Below are positions 1-7,985 of a stretch of DNA of 12,130 nt, piece by piece. Under the pieces are notes generated by a model that was given only the letters and a program-made list of their open reading frames with translations, was not told where the DNA came from and did no database searches. Position 1 is the first letter of the stretch. Each line of letters begins with the position of its first letter. Source of the stretch: CADCWN01 sp039810045 (GTDB taxonomy: Bacteria; Chloroflexota; Chloroflexia; Thermomicrobiales; CADCWN01); the NCBI GenBank assembly GCA_039810045.1, contig JBDHWF010000115.1, positions 1 to 12,130 on the forward strand, read 5' to 3'. Position numbers and translations under genes: made by a program.

Positions 1-1089
1 TGGACGCAGGCCGGGACCCTGAGTCGTGGGCGCGTGGGTCATACCGCTACGCTGTTACCCGATGGTCGAGTGGTGATTTCTGGTGGTGAAACCGTTGATA
101 GTGCCGGGGCACGGGAAGTCACTGCTTCAGTTGAGATCTTCGATGCCCGCACGAATACGTGGACCACTACTGGCGATATGGTGGTTGCACGCACGGGGCA
201 TACGGCAACCCTCCTTCCTGATGGACAAATCCTGATTACTGGCGGTTTGACGAGCCTGACCCGTGGGGGACGTGCGGTTCTCCTTGGGACACAACAAATG
301 GCTGTTTCTTCGGCAACAACCGAGATTTTTGACCCGAATGCGGGAGCGTGGCATTCGATTGCCCCACTCAGCACCGCACGGAGTGGCCATACCGCCACAC
401 TACTGCCCAATGGGCAGGTGCTGGTAGTTGGTGGCTATAACAGTAGCGGGAATCAGGCGCTCGCCAGTGCCGAGCGGTACAATCTGGCGACTGCGCAATG
501 GTCGAGTTTCACCAGCCCAGTTGCGCGTGCTGAGCATACGGCCACATTGCTGAGTGATGGCTCGCTAATGCTGGTTGGTGGCAAGACAGCAACCAGTACC
601 TATGTGCAGCAGGCAGAACGATATATCTTGAGTGGCTTTGTGGCCCCAACAGCCACGCCAGTGCCACCAACGGCTACGCCGACCACGGTGCCAGCAGTGG
701 TTCCAGTGGCCCCAACTGCCACGCCAACCAAGGGGCCGACCAATACACCATCTGCCCCTAGTACTTCTCCGACTCCTACAAATATCGTGGTGCCTGGCCC
801 ATCGCAGGCACCACTACCAACGGCTACTCCGACACTCCCTGTGCCAACGGCTACTCCAACCCATGTGCCACCAACCGCTACGCCTACTCTAGTGCCACCG
901 ACGGCTACTCCCACACCGTTGCCGCCAACAGCGACGCCGACCAAGCCCCCACCACCGACGGCCACCCCGACGCCGCGACCGTTGCCGACAGCGACGCCAA
1001 CGAAACCACCGCCGCCACCAACACCGACACCGACGAAGCGACCGCCGCCACCAACGCCAACGCCAACCCCTGGCTCGATTGTTCGCTAG
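1..1089 (+). CDS. Kelch-repeat surface protein with Pro/Thr-rich tail (5' end missing)
   Basis: The frame is open from the first base, so the true start lies upstream; the GTG at 34 falls inside a kelch blade and is not a likely start. Of 362 visible residues, the first ~210 hold four kelch-type motifs, each with an HTATLL core, an Asp/Asn-Gly turn and a closing Gly-Gly pair (near visible residues 14-29, 67-82, 130-145 and 179-194). Kelch motifs form beta-propeller blades that usually bind proteins or sugars. From about residue 213 the chain becomes repeated Pro-Thr-Ala-Thr-Pro-Thr units to the end, with no LPXTG motif and no terminal membrane helix. Such tails are common on exported Chloroflexota proteins and probably act as extended, perhaps glycosylated, wall spacers (inference). 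A signal peptide, if present, is outside the window. No enzymatic residues are recognisable. A hairpin follows 17 bases after the stop. Confidence 0.88.
   Translation, partial: WTQAGTLSRGRVGHTATLLPDGRVVISGGETVDSAGAREVTASVEIFDARTNTWTTTGDMVVARTGHTATLLPDGQILITGGLTSLTRGGRAVLLGTQQMAVSSATTEIFDPNAGAWHSIAPLSTARSGHTATLLPNGQVLVVGGYNSSGNQALASAERYNLATAQWSSFTSPVARAEHTATLLSDGSLMLVGGKTATSTYVQQAERYILSGFVAPTATPVPPTATPTTVPAVVPVAPTATPTKGPTNTPSAPSTSPTPTNIVVPGPSQAPLPTATPTLPVPTATPTHVPPTATPTLVPPTATPTPLPPTATPTKPPPPTATPTPRPLPTATPTKPPPPPTPTPTKRPPPPTPTPTPGSIVR
637..1086 (+). repeat. Coding repeat: PTATPT-type low-complexity tail
   Basis: About 150 codons consist almost wholly of Pro, Thr, Ala and Val in a degenerate unit of Pro-Thr-Ala-Thr-Pro-Thr followed by a 2-6 residue Pro-rich spacer. 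Early units are separated by longer Ser/Val/Gly-containing spacers; towards the 3' end the spacers become pure Pro runs with Lys or Arg. DNA copies are similar but not identical because synonymous codons vary, which suggests old expansion followed by drift. The skewed composition leaves the opposite strand free of stops over 600-965, a false reading frame. Confidence 0.85.
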
Positions 1090-1106
1090 GATGCGCGCCG
1101 CCTACT

Positions 1107-1139
1107 AAGTCCGCTGGTTTCACTGAAACCAGCGGACTT
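1107..1139 (+). terminator. Perfect 15-bp hairpin after the kelch gene
   Basis: The arms 1107-1121 and 1125-1139 are exact reverse complements with a 3-base loop (ACT). The hairpin begins 17 bases after the kelch stop codon and precedes the helicase gene. No T-run follows on either strand, so it is not a textbook intrinsic terminator. Termination or 3'-end protection is inferred from position and stem strength. Confidence 0.65.
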
Positions 1140-1214
1140 GATAGGCTGCTCAATCAGTAGTTGTGGTATACACTCTGCGCTGGTACCGTAGCAGCAATGA
1201 TTGTGCAATGAGTT

Positions 1215-1220
1215 GGTGAG
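1215..1220 (+). promoter_or_regulatory. Ribosome binding site supporting a TTG start for the helicase
   Basis: GGTGAG lies 6 bases before the TTG at 1227. An in-frame TGA at 1209-1211 rules out longer versions, and no ATG or GTG lies between that stop and the conserved N-terminal region, so TTG is the only reasonable start. Confidence 0.5.
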
Positions 1221-1226
1221 TGTAGT

Positions 1227-4136
1227 TTGGATACCGCTGAGATCGATCATCAGATAGCCCAATTTGCCGCTGCCTATCCCTTCCCACTGGATCCATTCCA
1301 GGAAACGGCGATCAGAATGTTTCTCAGTGGCGATTCGGTCATGGTTGCCGCGCCAACTGGTACGGGCAAGACAGTCGTGGCAGAGTTTGGGGTTTATGAG
1401 GGGGTACGCCGTCGCGGGCGGGTCTTTTATACGACCCCGATTAAAGCGCTCTCTAATCAGAAATTTCGTGATCTGCGGCAGGTTTATCCAGACGAAGTGG
1501 GCCTGCTGACAGGCGACATATCCGAGAATGCTGGAGCGCAGATTGTCGTGATGACTACCGAAGTCTTACGCAATATGCTCTTGCAGAGCCCGTGGGAACT
1601 TGATGCCGTTGATGTCGTGATCTTCGACGAAATCCACTACCTTGCTGATCCAGAACGGGGGACGACCTGGGAAGAGTCGATAATTCTTTGTCCTGAGCAT
1701 ATTCAGCTTGTTTGCCTTTCAGCAACTGTCTCCAATGCGGGGGAGATCGCCGCCTGGATCGGTCGAATCCATCGACCGATCACCCTGATTACCCACCTGG
1801 AGCGGGCGGTGCCACTGGCGCTCTACTACTTTCTGGACGGGGAAGTACGCCAGGTGATTGACCATATGGGCAAGCAAATCGCCAATTTCAACCGGATTGG
1901 TGGGGAGATTCGGCGACGTGGTGCGCCTTCTGTGCCGGAGGCGTTGCGGATTGAACCACAGCCGAACGACATTGTGCGGCAGTTGCAGGCTCAGAATCTC
2001 TTACCCGCCATCTATTTCCTGTTCAGTCGGCGTGACTGTGAGCGGTATGCGGAGCAGTCGGCAAATCTGCGGCTCGACTTTGTGACTACCGCTGGGCCAG
2101 CAGCGCGTGAGGCCATTGAGCAGGCGATTGCTGCCCATCTGGGGCAGATGGGCAAGGCTGATCGCGATCTCGCGCAGGTGCAACTGGTGGTGCGATTGGC
2201 CCGCCGTGGGATTGGCTTTCACCATGCAGGATTGCTGCCAATTCTCAAGCAGTTGGTTGAACAACTTTTCGGCAAAGGGTTGCTCAGTGTCGTCTTTGCC
2301 ACAGACACCCTGGCGCTGGGGGTCAATATGCCCGCCCGGGCAGTAGTGATCGGGCGAATGTCGAAATGGGATGGGCAGCGCACCCGTCCGCTGATCCCCA
2401 ACGAGTTTCAGCAGATGGCGGGGCGCGCAGGGCGGCGCGGGATGGACGCTGAGGGTCACGTGATTGTGCCGTACTCGCCCTACATTACGTTTGAGGAGAC
2501 TTTGGCGATTGCCACTGGGCCACTCCACCCGATTCATAGCGCCTTCAAGGTGCGATACAACACGGTACTCAATCTCTGGGATCCCCCGCGTGGCGAGCGG
2601 GTACGGCAGCTGCTGAGCCAGAGCCTGGCCCAGTTCCAGACAGCGCGGCGAATTCGCGAGTTAGAGGATATTGCCCAAGCCGCGATCGATCACGCGGCGA
2701 CCGTGCCACGCGGGTGTTTGATTGGCTATGAGCGCGGTGACGATTTGCTCCATGAGTATGGTCGCCTCAATCAGGCAATCGCCACTGCTAACACCCGCGA
2801 ACGCGCAACGCTGGTTGAACTTGATCTCTTACAAGAATCCCTGCTCAGCACGCCCTGGCAGGTACCAGGACGACAGGCACTACGCAATGCCTTTCGCACA
2901 CTGGTACCTGGCTCGCTAATTCACCTCAGCGATCGCGGTTGGGCAATTTTCCTGGGGCGGGGTAACGGCAGTGGTATTGGCCTGTTCTTACCAGTGGGGC
3001 AGTTAGGGGCTAATACGCCCGATACCCCCTTCCCCATCATCCAGGTGCAGGAGTATCGACAGGTGGACTACCTGACACCGGCGGGTGCCTGGATCGAGTT
3101 ACCCTCGGCCCTTTACGAACTGACTGGGCCGCGGCCAGATGCCGCTGCCGTGGTTGGCGATGCGGCGTTGGCGCAGCTTGGCGCGGCGGTGGCGGCGTTG
3201 GAACTCCCCGATCTGGATGGCTGGGCGATTGAACATCGTGCCGCTCGCGTTGATGCGCTTGCCGCTGAACGGGCCGACCTGGAAGCGCATCTGACCGACA
3301 CCCGCACGCAGATCGCGGATCTGCTGGTGCAGCAGGCGGCGCACGTTTGTCACAACTGCGCTGTACGCAAAGAGCATCGGAATAATTTGCGCGAAGCCGA
3401 ACGGGCAGATCGCGAGAGTGCCGACGCTGATGCACGGCTGACGGCAGAGATTCGGCGGGAGGAGGAGCGTGTTCGTCAGCTCATTCGCGGCATTGCGAAT
3501 GTTCTGCATCAGTTTGACTACCTCTATCGTGGCGAACCAACTGCGAAGGCCGATTGGTTGGCGGGGATCTTTGACCACAATGGCCTGATTATCGCCGAAA
3601 TGCTGGCTGAGGAAGTCTTCAATGACTTTCGGCCTGCGGATGTCGCAGAGATCTTCTCCTGGTTCGCCTTCGACCGCGATTTTCGGGGGGCGAATCGCTA
3701 TCAGCTTTCTGTGCAACTGGTCGAATGTCGCGACCAGATCGACTTGATTGAGCGGCGCGTAATCACAGCAGAGCGCCAGAACGAACTTTTTATCTCGACA
3801 GGCTACAATCAAACGTTTTTTGGGGTCATTCGCGCCTGGTGTGAGGGCGCATCGATGGCGAAGTTGACTGAGACGATTGAACTGAGCGAGGGCGATATTG
3901 TTCTGACGATCAATAAGACGCTCGATCTGATGCGGCAAGTGCGCTTAATGCTGGCGACCACACTGCCCAACCATCCACTACGCTCAACCCTGGCAGCGGC
4001 GGAACGGCTGGCTTTACGGGATATTGTGGCGCAATCGTATACGTTTGGTTTTCTACCACAGTCTCCTGACGTGAGCAACGCCGAAACGCTTGATCTGGCT
4101 GGCACGACGACTGACACAGCTATGCCGGAAGAATAG
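1227..4136 (+). CDS. Ski2-like DExH-box helicase (HelY/Mtr4-type, DSHCT domain)
   Basis: ATP-dependent superfamily 2 helicase, expected to be cytoplasmic and to unwind structured RNA. Motifs appear in order over 969 residues: Walker A APTGTGKT (42-49), motif Ia TTPIKALSNQKF (69-80), motif II DEIH (134-137), motif III SAT (165-167), motif IV around FLFSRRDC (264-271), motif V FATDTLALGVNMPAR (357-371) and motif VI QMAGRAGRRG (396-405). A linker, a beta-rich region and a charged coiled-coil-like stretch (about 670-760) follow, then a DSHCT-like helical C-terminus (about 770-945). Length and order fit bacterial HelY and its eukaryotic relatives Ski2 and Mtr4. A CHNC motif (Cys708, Cys711) sits in the coiled-coil region. 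All catalytic motifs are intact. Bacteria lack the exosome these eukaryotic relatives serve, so the actual partner, perhaps an RNase, is unknown. It appears to be a single-gene unit convergent with the next gene. Confidence 0.93.
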   Translation: MDTAEIDHQIAQFAAAYPFPLDPFQETAIRMFLSGDSVMVAAPTGTGKTVVAEFGVYEGVRRRGRVFYTTPIKALSNQKFRDLRQVYPDEVGLLTGDISENAGAQIVVMTTEVLRNMLLQSPWELDAVDVVIFDEIHYLADPERGTTWEESIILCPEHIQLVCLSATVSNAGEIAAWIGRIHRPITLITHLERAVPLALYYFLDGEVRQVIDHMGKQIANFNRIGGEIRRRGAPSVPEALRIEPQPNDIVRQLQAQNLLPAIYFLFSRRDCERYAEQSANLRLDFVTTAGPAAREAIEQAIAAHLGQMGKADRDLAQVQLVVRLARRGIGFHHAGLLPILKQLVEQLFGKGLLSVVFATDTLALGVNMPARAVVIGRMSKWDGQRTRPLIPNEFQQMAGRAGRRGMDAEGHVIVPYSPYITFEETLAIATGPLHPIHSAFKVRYNTVLNLWDPPRGERVRQLLSQSLAQFQTARRIRELEDIAQAAIDHAATVPRGCLIGYERGDDLLHEYGRLNQAIATANTRERATLVELDLLQESLLSTPWQVPGRQALRNAFRTLVPGSLIHLSDRGWAIFLGRGNGSGIGLFLPVGQLGANTPDTPFPIIQVQEYRQVDYLTPAGAWIELPSALYELTGPRPDAAAVVGDAALAQLGAAVAALELPDLDGWAIEHRAARVDALAAERADLEAHLTDTRTQIADLLVQQAAHVCHNCAVRKEHRNNLREAERADRESADADARLTAEIRREEERVRQLIRGIANVLHQFDYLYRGEPTAKADWLAGIFDHNGLIIAEMLAEEVFNDFRPADVAEIFSWFAFDRDFRGANRYQLSVQLVECRDQIDLIERRVITAERQNELFISTGYNQTFFGVIRAWCEGASMAKLTETIELSEGDIVLTINKTLDLMRQVRLMLATTLPNHPLRSTLAAAERLALRDIVAQSYTFGFLPQSPDVSNAETLDLAGTTTDTAMPEE

Positions 4137-4169
4137 CCATTGCACGTATAATTTGTGCTGGCGAAGCGT

Positions 4170-4553
4170 TTACCCTTGGCTGAGCATGGCGCGAAGATCA
4201 ACACCGATGAAGACGAGTAGACCCAGGCCGATGACGACCGCCAGTCCTAGATAGCTCCAGCGGCGGGCATGCTTGATTCGCCAGAGGTAGCGCAGGTTCC
4301 GCACCAATGACGCCAGCGCGACCAGACTGAGGGCCAGCGTGATCCACGGGGGGATCGTCGCGGCCAGACCGAGCCAGGGTAAGATGAACGGCAGCACAAC
4401 ATACTGCACCGTACAGCGCAGCGCCGAGAGCAGGAGCGCAAAGGTGATCCCCTTATCGGTGGGTGCCGTCTGCGGGGTCGTCTGGCCCTCGGCATTTGTT
4501 GCTGCGGGGAGTGCCGGCGTACTTGTTGATGCAGTTGCCGATTGGTATTCCAC
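4170..4553 (-). CDS. Small membrane protein with three predicted helices, unknown function
   Basis: I do not recognise a named family. The N-terminal ~30 residues are Ser/Thr/Ala/Pro/Gln-rich and look disordered. Three hydrophobic segments follow, roughly residues 36-66, 68-85 and 100-120 counted from this start. Basic residues between the second and third (NLRYLWRIKHARR) suggest a cytoplasmic loop. I chose the GTG at 4553 because AAGGGAG lies 7 bases upstream. A GTG at 4619 would add 22 residues but has no Shine-Dalgarno sequence, and a TATACT box sits only 5 bases before it, which fits better as a promoter for the shorter form. The stop is 33 bases from the convergent helicase stop, with no clear terminator between. 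It may be an accessory or housekeeping membrane protein; I assign no function. Confidence 0.72.
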   Translation of the reverse strand: MEYQSATASTSTPALPAATNAEGQTTPQTAPTDKGITFALLLSALRCTVQYVVLPFILPWLGLAATIPPWITLALSLVALASLVRNLRYLWRIKHARRWSYLGLAVVIGLGLLVFIGVDLRAMLSQG

Positions 4554-4560
4554 CTGTGTA

Positions 4561-4567
4561 CTCCCTT
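4561..4567 (-). promoter_or_regulatory. Ribosome binding site deciding the start of the membrane protein
   Basis: Read on the minus strand this is AAGGGAG, 7 bases before the GTG at 4553-4551. The only competing upstream start, GTG at 4619-4617, lacks such a site. Confidence 0.45.
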
Positions 4568-4624
4568 GTGTGGTGTGAGGATGATCGCCCAAATCGTAGC
4601 CAAAGTATGCCGAACTCACTGGAT

Positions 4625-4630
4625 AGTATA
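4625..4630 (-). promoter_or_regulatory. Possible -10 box (TATACT) for the membrane-protein gene
   Basis: TATACT on the minus strand matches the sigma-70 -10 consensus at 5 of 6 positions. I see no good -35 at 16-18 bases. Initiation would fall near 4618, giving a leader of about 65 bases to the GTG at 4553, or a leaderless message if the GTG at 4619 is used. Confidence 0.25.
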
Positions 4631-4758
4631 CCGCTGAACGCCACGCAGTAAAACAGTATGCATCGTCGCTGGGCTATACTCGCCCCCCAGTACCTGACCA
4701 GCTCAGGCTCAGATATAACCAGCGAGCCTCATTGATGTCACCTGTGACGTTCTTATCA

Positions 4759-7653
4759 CTAGTGTCTGATCAGGGCGTTATCATCGCTCAACGCCTCGGC
4801 AATTGCTGCATCAAAGGGCAGTTCACTCCCCGCCTGCTCTGCCGTTGCGAATGCTATGTTGCCAAGCGTATTTCGGGCAATGTCGAGATAGCGGCGGGCC
4901 GATTCACGATTGAGCGCCCCTTCATCCACGCCTGTCTCCAGACGAATGGCTTGCGCGGCACCATATAGGCGGGCGGCCCGAGTCATCACCCCTATTGCTG
5001 CAGCCAGGGAGGCTAAGGCCAACAGAACGCGCCCAGCAAGTCCACGATCACCAAGATCATGGCAAATGGTTAGACTTTCGTGTAGCAAGGTTGCCGCTTG
5101 TTCAAGCTTCCCTTGCAGCAGAACGGTAATACCCAGATTGTGTAGGACATGGGCGCAGCCTAATTGTTCTCCAGTTTCTCGACACAGCGACAGACTTTGA
5201 CTGTAGAGGTCGCTGGCACGTGTGTAGTCCCCCTGCTCTCGGGCGATCTCGCCCAGCGTATTGAGCGTTCGTAGTACGCCTGCCTGATCACCTGCTGCTT
5301 GCCCATAGGCTAATGCCTCGTGTAGTAGCTGACTGGCCTGTGCCTTCTCTACAACAAATGCCAGGTTCGTCATCGCCCGTGCAGTCGCAATCGGGTCGTT
5401 CTGTGTGCGCCGAATCTCCAGACATGCTTCAAACAAAGGGCGTGCAGCGGTGTAGTCACCCTCCTGGTGGGCAAGTAAACCTGCACTGGCGAGAGTTTTG
5501 GCACGCACTAACGGCTCACCCTGTGATTCTGCATAGGTGAGTAGGCGTGTCAGCCACTGCCGCCCTTCACAAACTTTTCCCCGAACTGCCCAGAATCGCC
5601 AGAGCGCTCCGCCCAACCGCAGGGCGAAATTGGCAGTGCCTCTGGTTGCTGCCCATTCAAGTGCTGTACGGAAATTGCCATACTCACGCTCAAGGCAACT
5701 GAGCCAGAAGTCTTGTTCTGGCCCGGCCAAATACGGTTCAACGCGCTCCGCTAGTGCCAGGAAGTATGCGGCGTGACGTGCAGCAAGGCAACACTGGTCG
5801 TCACTCGCGGCAAGATGCTTCCAGGCATACTGGCGTACTGGTTCCAGCAGACGATACCGTATCGTCTGGCTATTTTCACCACCGGTAACATGGAGCAGCG
5901 AATGTTCTGCTAAGGTTGCCAGGATGATGACAATTTCGCCCGTCGGGAGGGATATATCAGCGCAGATCGCCTCGGCAGCGTCAAGTGTCCAACCTCCCGC
6001 AAAGATTGCCAGACGACGGAACAGTACCTGCTCTACTGGTGTAAGTAGGTCGTGGCTCCAATCAAGGGTTGCACGCAGAGTCTGTTGACGATCTGGTGCT
6101 GCACGGTCACCTGTATCTAGCAAGGTCAGCGCATTGTCAAGTCGGGCGACGAGTTGATCCAGGCTAAGGATCGTTGTTCGCGCAGCAGCAAGTTCAAGTG
6201 CTAGTGGTAGACCCTCTAGACGACAACAGATCGCCGCAACCGCTGAGGAGTTCTCTACGGTAAGGCTGAAGTCAGGGTGTTGCCAGCGCACCCGATCAAT
6301 GAATAGGTCAACAGCCTCACCCGTGACAGTGTTGTCGGGCAATTGCAGCGGGGGCACTGCCCAGGTATTCTCGCCCCACACCCGCAGGGCAACGCGACTA
6401 GTCGCGAGTATCTGCAGGCGAGGTGTGGTGGTGAGAAGGTGCCGGGCCAGTGTGGCACAGGCTGCGACCAGATGTTCACAGTTGTCAAGGATCAGGAGCA
6501 GTGATCGGTCACGCAGGGTATCAGCCAGGGCGTCGAGTGGTGAACGGTTGCCCCGCAGGGTGAGGCCAACTGCTTCAGCAACTGCCATTGGCACCAGCAG
6601 CGGATCGGCCAGCGCCGCCAATTCGACAAGCCAGATACCGTCAGGATAACGGTCAGCCAGGGCAAACTCGGCAGCAACGGCCAGCCCTAGGCGTGTCTTG
6701 CCACAGCCACCCGGCCCTATGAGAGTAAGCAGCCGACTCGTGTTTAGGGCTGCTGCTACATCGGCCATTGCCTGTTCGCGCCCGATAAAGCTGGTGAGCG
6801 GCACAGGGAGATTCGTCTGGTTCATTGGTGGCGCTGTTGGCACGGCGGACGATTCTTCCGGCAAGGGGAATCGTCCAGCCAAGATCGCGGCATAGAGTTG
6901 GCGCGCCGCTGGCCCTGGTTCAAGATCGAGATCAGTCTGTAGCACGGTGCGCAGGCGCGACCACTGGCGTAGGGCGCGTGAGCGGTCTCCCGCGAGTGCG
7001 TGGAGCCGGATCAGGCCAGTGTGGCCTTCCTCATGCGCCGGTTCTGCGGCGATCAACCGTTCCAGCGTGGTGACTCCTTCGATCCACTCATTCCGTTCCT
7101 CGTGGAGTCGAGCAAGGCCGAGCAGCAGTGCGAAGTACTGTTCTCTCGCAAGTTCGCGTCGCGCTGCCGCCCAATCTGCGTAGCGATCATCTGGCAAGAG
7201 GTCCCCACCGTAGAGGTTAATCGCCGCTCGGTAATCGTCCAGCGTCCCGCCACACCGACACCGAGCAGCAGATGACTCAAAGGCGTCGAGATCAATCCAG
7301 AGTTTGCCGTCTGGCAGGAGCGCGACGACACCAGCCCGCAGAGGGAATGGATTTGCGGAGGATGTATCGCTCACCTGCATCAGGGCCTGCCGCGCCGCAT
7401 GGAGCGTACGGTAAAAGTTATTGCTGGCCGCTTGCGGGGATAAGTGCGGCCAGAGCAGATCCTCGATCTGCTCGCGTCCGAGGCGATGACCAGGCGCGAG
7501 TGCCAGCAGTTTGACCAAGCTTTGGGCTTTTTGCAGTCGCCAGGAATGTGCGGAAACTTCAGCTACACCGCACTCTATGCGGAAGTCACCAAGGAGCGTG
7601 ATTCGCAGTGTCGCGTTACTGTTGGTCTTCGGTATAGTTCGTGAATGTTGCAT
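4759..7653 (-). CDS. AfsR/SARP-like regulator: winged helix-BTAD-NB-ARC-TPR
   Basis: Large multidomain transcription regulator, 964 residues. The order is: OmpR-like winged helix (about 15-115); bacterial transcriptional activation domain, helical (about 118-258); NB-ARC-like STAND ATPase starting at FIGRE (289-293), with Walker A GPGGCGKT (313-320), Walker B LLLILDN (385-391), sensor ILATSR (415-420) and GLPLA (481-485); a helical region with DWSHDLLTP (531-539); and C-terminal TPR repeats (about 650-900). There is no C-terminal LuxR helix-turn-helix, so the N-terminal winged helix is the DNA-binding part. By analogy with AfsR and MalT, ATP binding and a signal at the TPR end would switch oligomerisation and promoter binding; the signal is unknown. 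The ATG has GAGGAG 6 bases upstream. It diverges from the RCC1-SLH gene and may control it, itself, or both (inference). Confidence 0.93.
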   Translation of the reverse strand: MQHSRTIPKTNSNATLRITLLGDFRIECGVAEVSAHSWRLQKAQSLVKLLALAPGHRLGREQIEDLLWPHLSPQAASNNFYRTLHAARQALMQVSDTSSANPFPLRAGVVALLPDGKLWIDLDAFESSAARCRCGGTLDDYRAAINLYGGDLLPDDRYADWAAARRELAREQYFALLLGLARLHEERNEWIEGVTTLERLIAAEPAHEEGHTGLIRLHALAGDRSRALRQWSRLRTVLQTDLDLEPGPAARQLYAAILAGRFPLPEESSAVPTAPPMNQTNLPVPLTSFIGREQAMADVAAALNTSRLLTLIGPGGCGKTRLGLAVAAEFALADRYPDGIWLVELAALADPLLVPMAVAEAVGLTLRGNRSPLDALADTLRDRSLLLILDNCEHLVAACATLARHLLTTTPRLQILATSRVALRVWGENTWAVPPLQLPDNTVTGEAVDLFIDRVRWQHPDFSLTVENSSAVAAICCRLEGLPLALELAAARTTILSLDQLVARLDNALTLLDTGDRAAPDRQQTLRATLDWSHDLLTPVEQVLFRRLAIFAGGWTLDAAEAICADISLPTGEIVIILATLAEHSLLHVTGGENSQTIRYRLLEPVRQYAWKHLAASDDQCCLAARHAAYFLALAERVEPYLAGPEQDFWLSCLEREYGNFRTALEWAATRGTANFALRLGGALWRFWAVRGKVCEGRQWLTRLLTYAESQGEPLVRAKTLASAGLLAHQEGDYTAARPLFEACLEIRRTQNDPIATARAMTNLAFVVEKAQASQLLHEALAYGQAAGDQAGVLRTLNTLGEIAREQGDYTRASDLYSQSLSLCRETGEQLGCAHVLHNLGITVLLQGKLEQAATLLHESLTICHDLGDRGLAGRVLLALASLAAAIGVMTRAARLYGAAQAIRLETGVDEGALNRESARRYLDIARNTLGNIAFATAEQAGSELPFDAAIAEALSDDNALIRH

Positions 7654-7748
7654 TGCCTGCTCCTCGAGACCGTAAGCCTCTTTCGCCCTCTTGGTTCACT
7701 CACGCACTACTAGTCTGCCATCCTGGTGCATCGTGGTCAACCGTCTCA

Positions 7749-7774
7749 ATTATGACTTGGTAATGAATTGGTAA
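7749..7774 (-). promoter_or_regulatory. Possible regulator promoter: CATAAT box with tandem TTACCAA repeats
   Basis: On the minus strand two TTACCAA copies with starts 11 bases apart (7774-7768 and 7763-7757) lie directly upstream of CATAAT (7754-7749), a 5 of 6 match to a -10 box. No consensus -35 exists: 17 bases upstream the sequence is ACCTTA, and the repeats fill the spacer. SARP-family activators recognise heptamer direct repeats with about 11-bp spacing, but classically about 8 bases from the -10, and here the gap is 2. The assignment is tentative. Confidence 0.3.
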
Positions 7775-7974
7775 GGTCGATCAGCTACGCTGTCAGCCTA
7801 TGCAGTATTCAATCTGCTATTGAGGGAAGCGCTGAGCTGCCTGGACCAGGCGACGGCGGCGATGCCGCTTCACACACATATCAGAGGTGAGGAAAGGCAC
7901 GGCGCAAAATGTCTCGCCCACAATCTCCATCATTTGCTGATTGCGGCGGTATCTCGCATAGCGTACGAAGAGGC

Positions 7975-7980
7975 AGGAGG
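7975..7980 (+). promoter_or_regulatory. Strong Shine-Dalgarno for the RCC1-SLH gene
   Basis: AGGAGG is followed by 5 bases and the ATG at 7986. This selects the first ATG over the internal ATG at codon 13. Confidence 0.75.
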
Positions 7981-7985
7981 TTTCG

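Larger units (their letters stand above)
7654..7985. other. Divergent intergenic region between the regulator and RCC1-SLH genes
   Basis: These 332 bases hold no convincing gene: the open frames crossing them on each strand run into the RCC1-SLH coding region and lack good starts. Within it I see the regulator's GAGGAG site (7660-7665), a CATAAT box for the minus strand (7749-7754), an 11-bp-spaced TTGGTAA repeat (7757-7774), a small palindrome around 7839-7851, and AGGAGG (7975-7980) for the plus-strand gene. Both promoters should lie here. Confidence 0.6.

Noticed and set aside
600..965. Minus-strand open frame encoding repeated GVAVGG units
   Set aside because: It is the mirror of the PTATPT-coding repeat. 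Codon bias of the plus-strand repeat removes stops from the opposite strand, and there is no plausible start site or family.
1161..1189. Possible promoter TTGTGG with TACCGT at 17-base spacing before the helicase
   Set aside because: The -10 matches only 3 of 6 positions, and competing TATACA/TACACT boxes nearby lack a -35, so no single promoter can be supported.
3099..3938. 279-codon minus-strand open frame inside the helicase gene
   Set aside because: It lies wholly within a gene whose plus-strand product is intact and conserved, and its translation matches no family I recognise.
4137..4169. Possible shared terminator between the convergent helicase and membrane-protein genes
   Set aside because: Only a 4-bp GCAC/GTGC stem with a 9-base loop is present in the 33-base gap, with no T-run.
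4737..4748. Palindrome GTCAC-CT-GTGAC just after the regulator's stop
   Set aside because: A 5-bp stem without a T-run is too weak to call a terminator.
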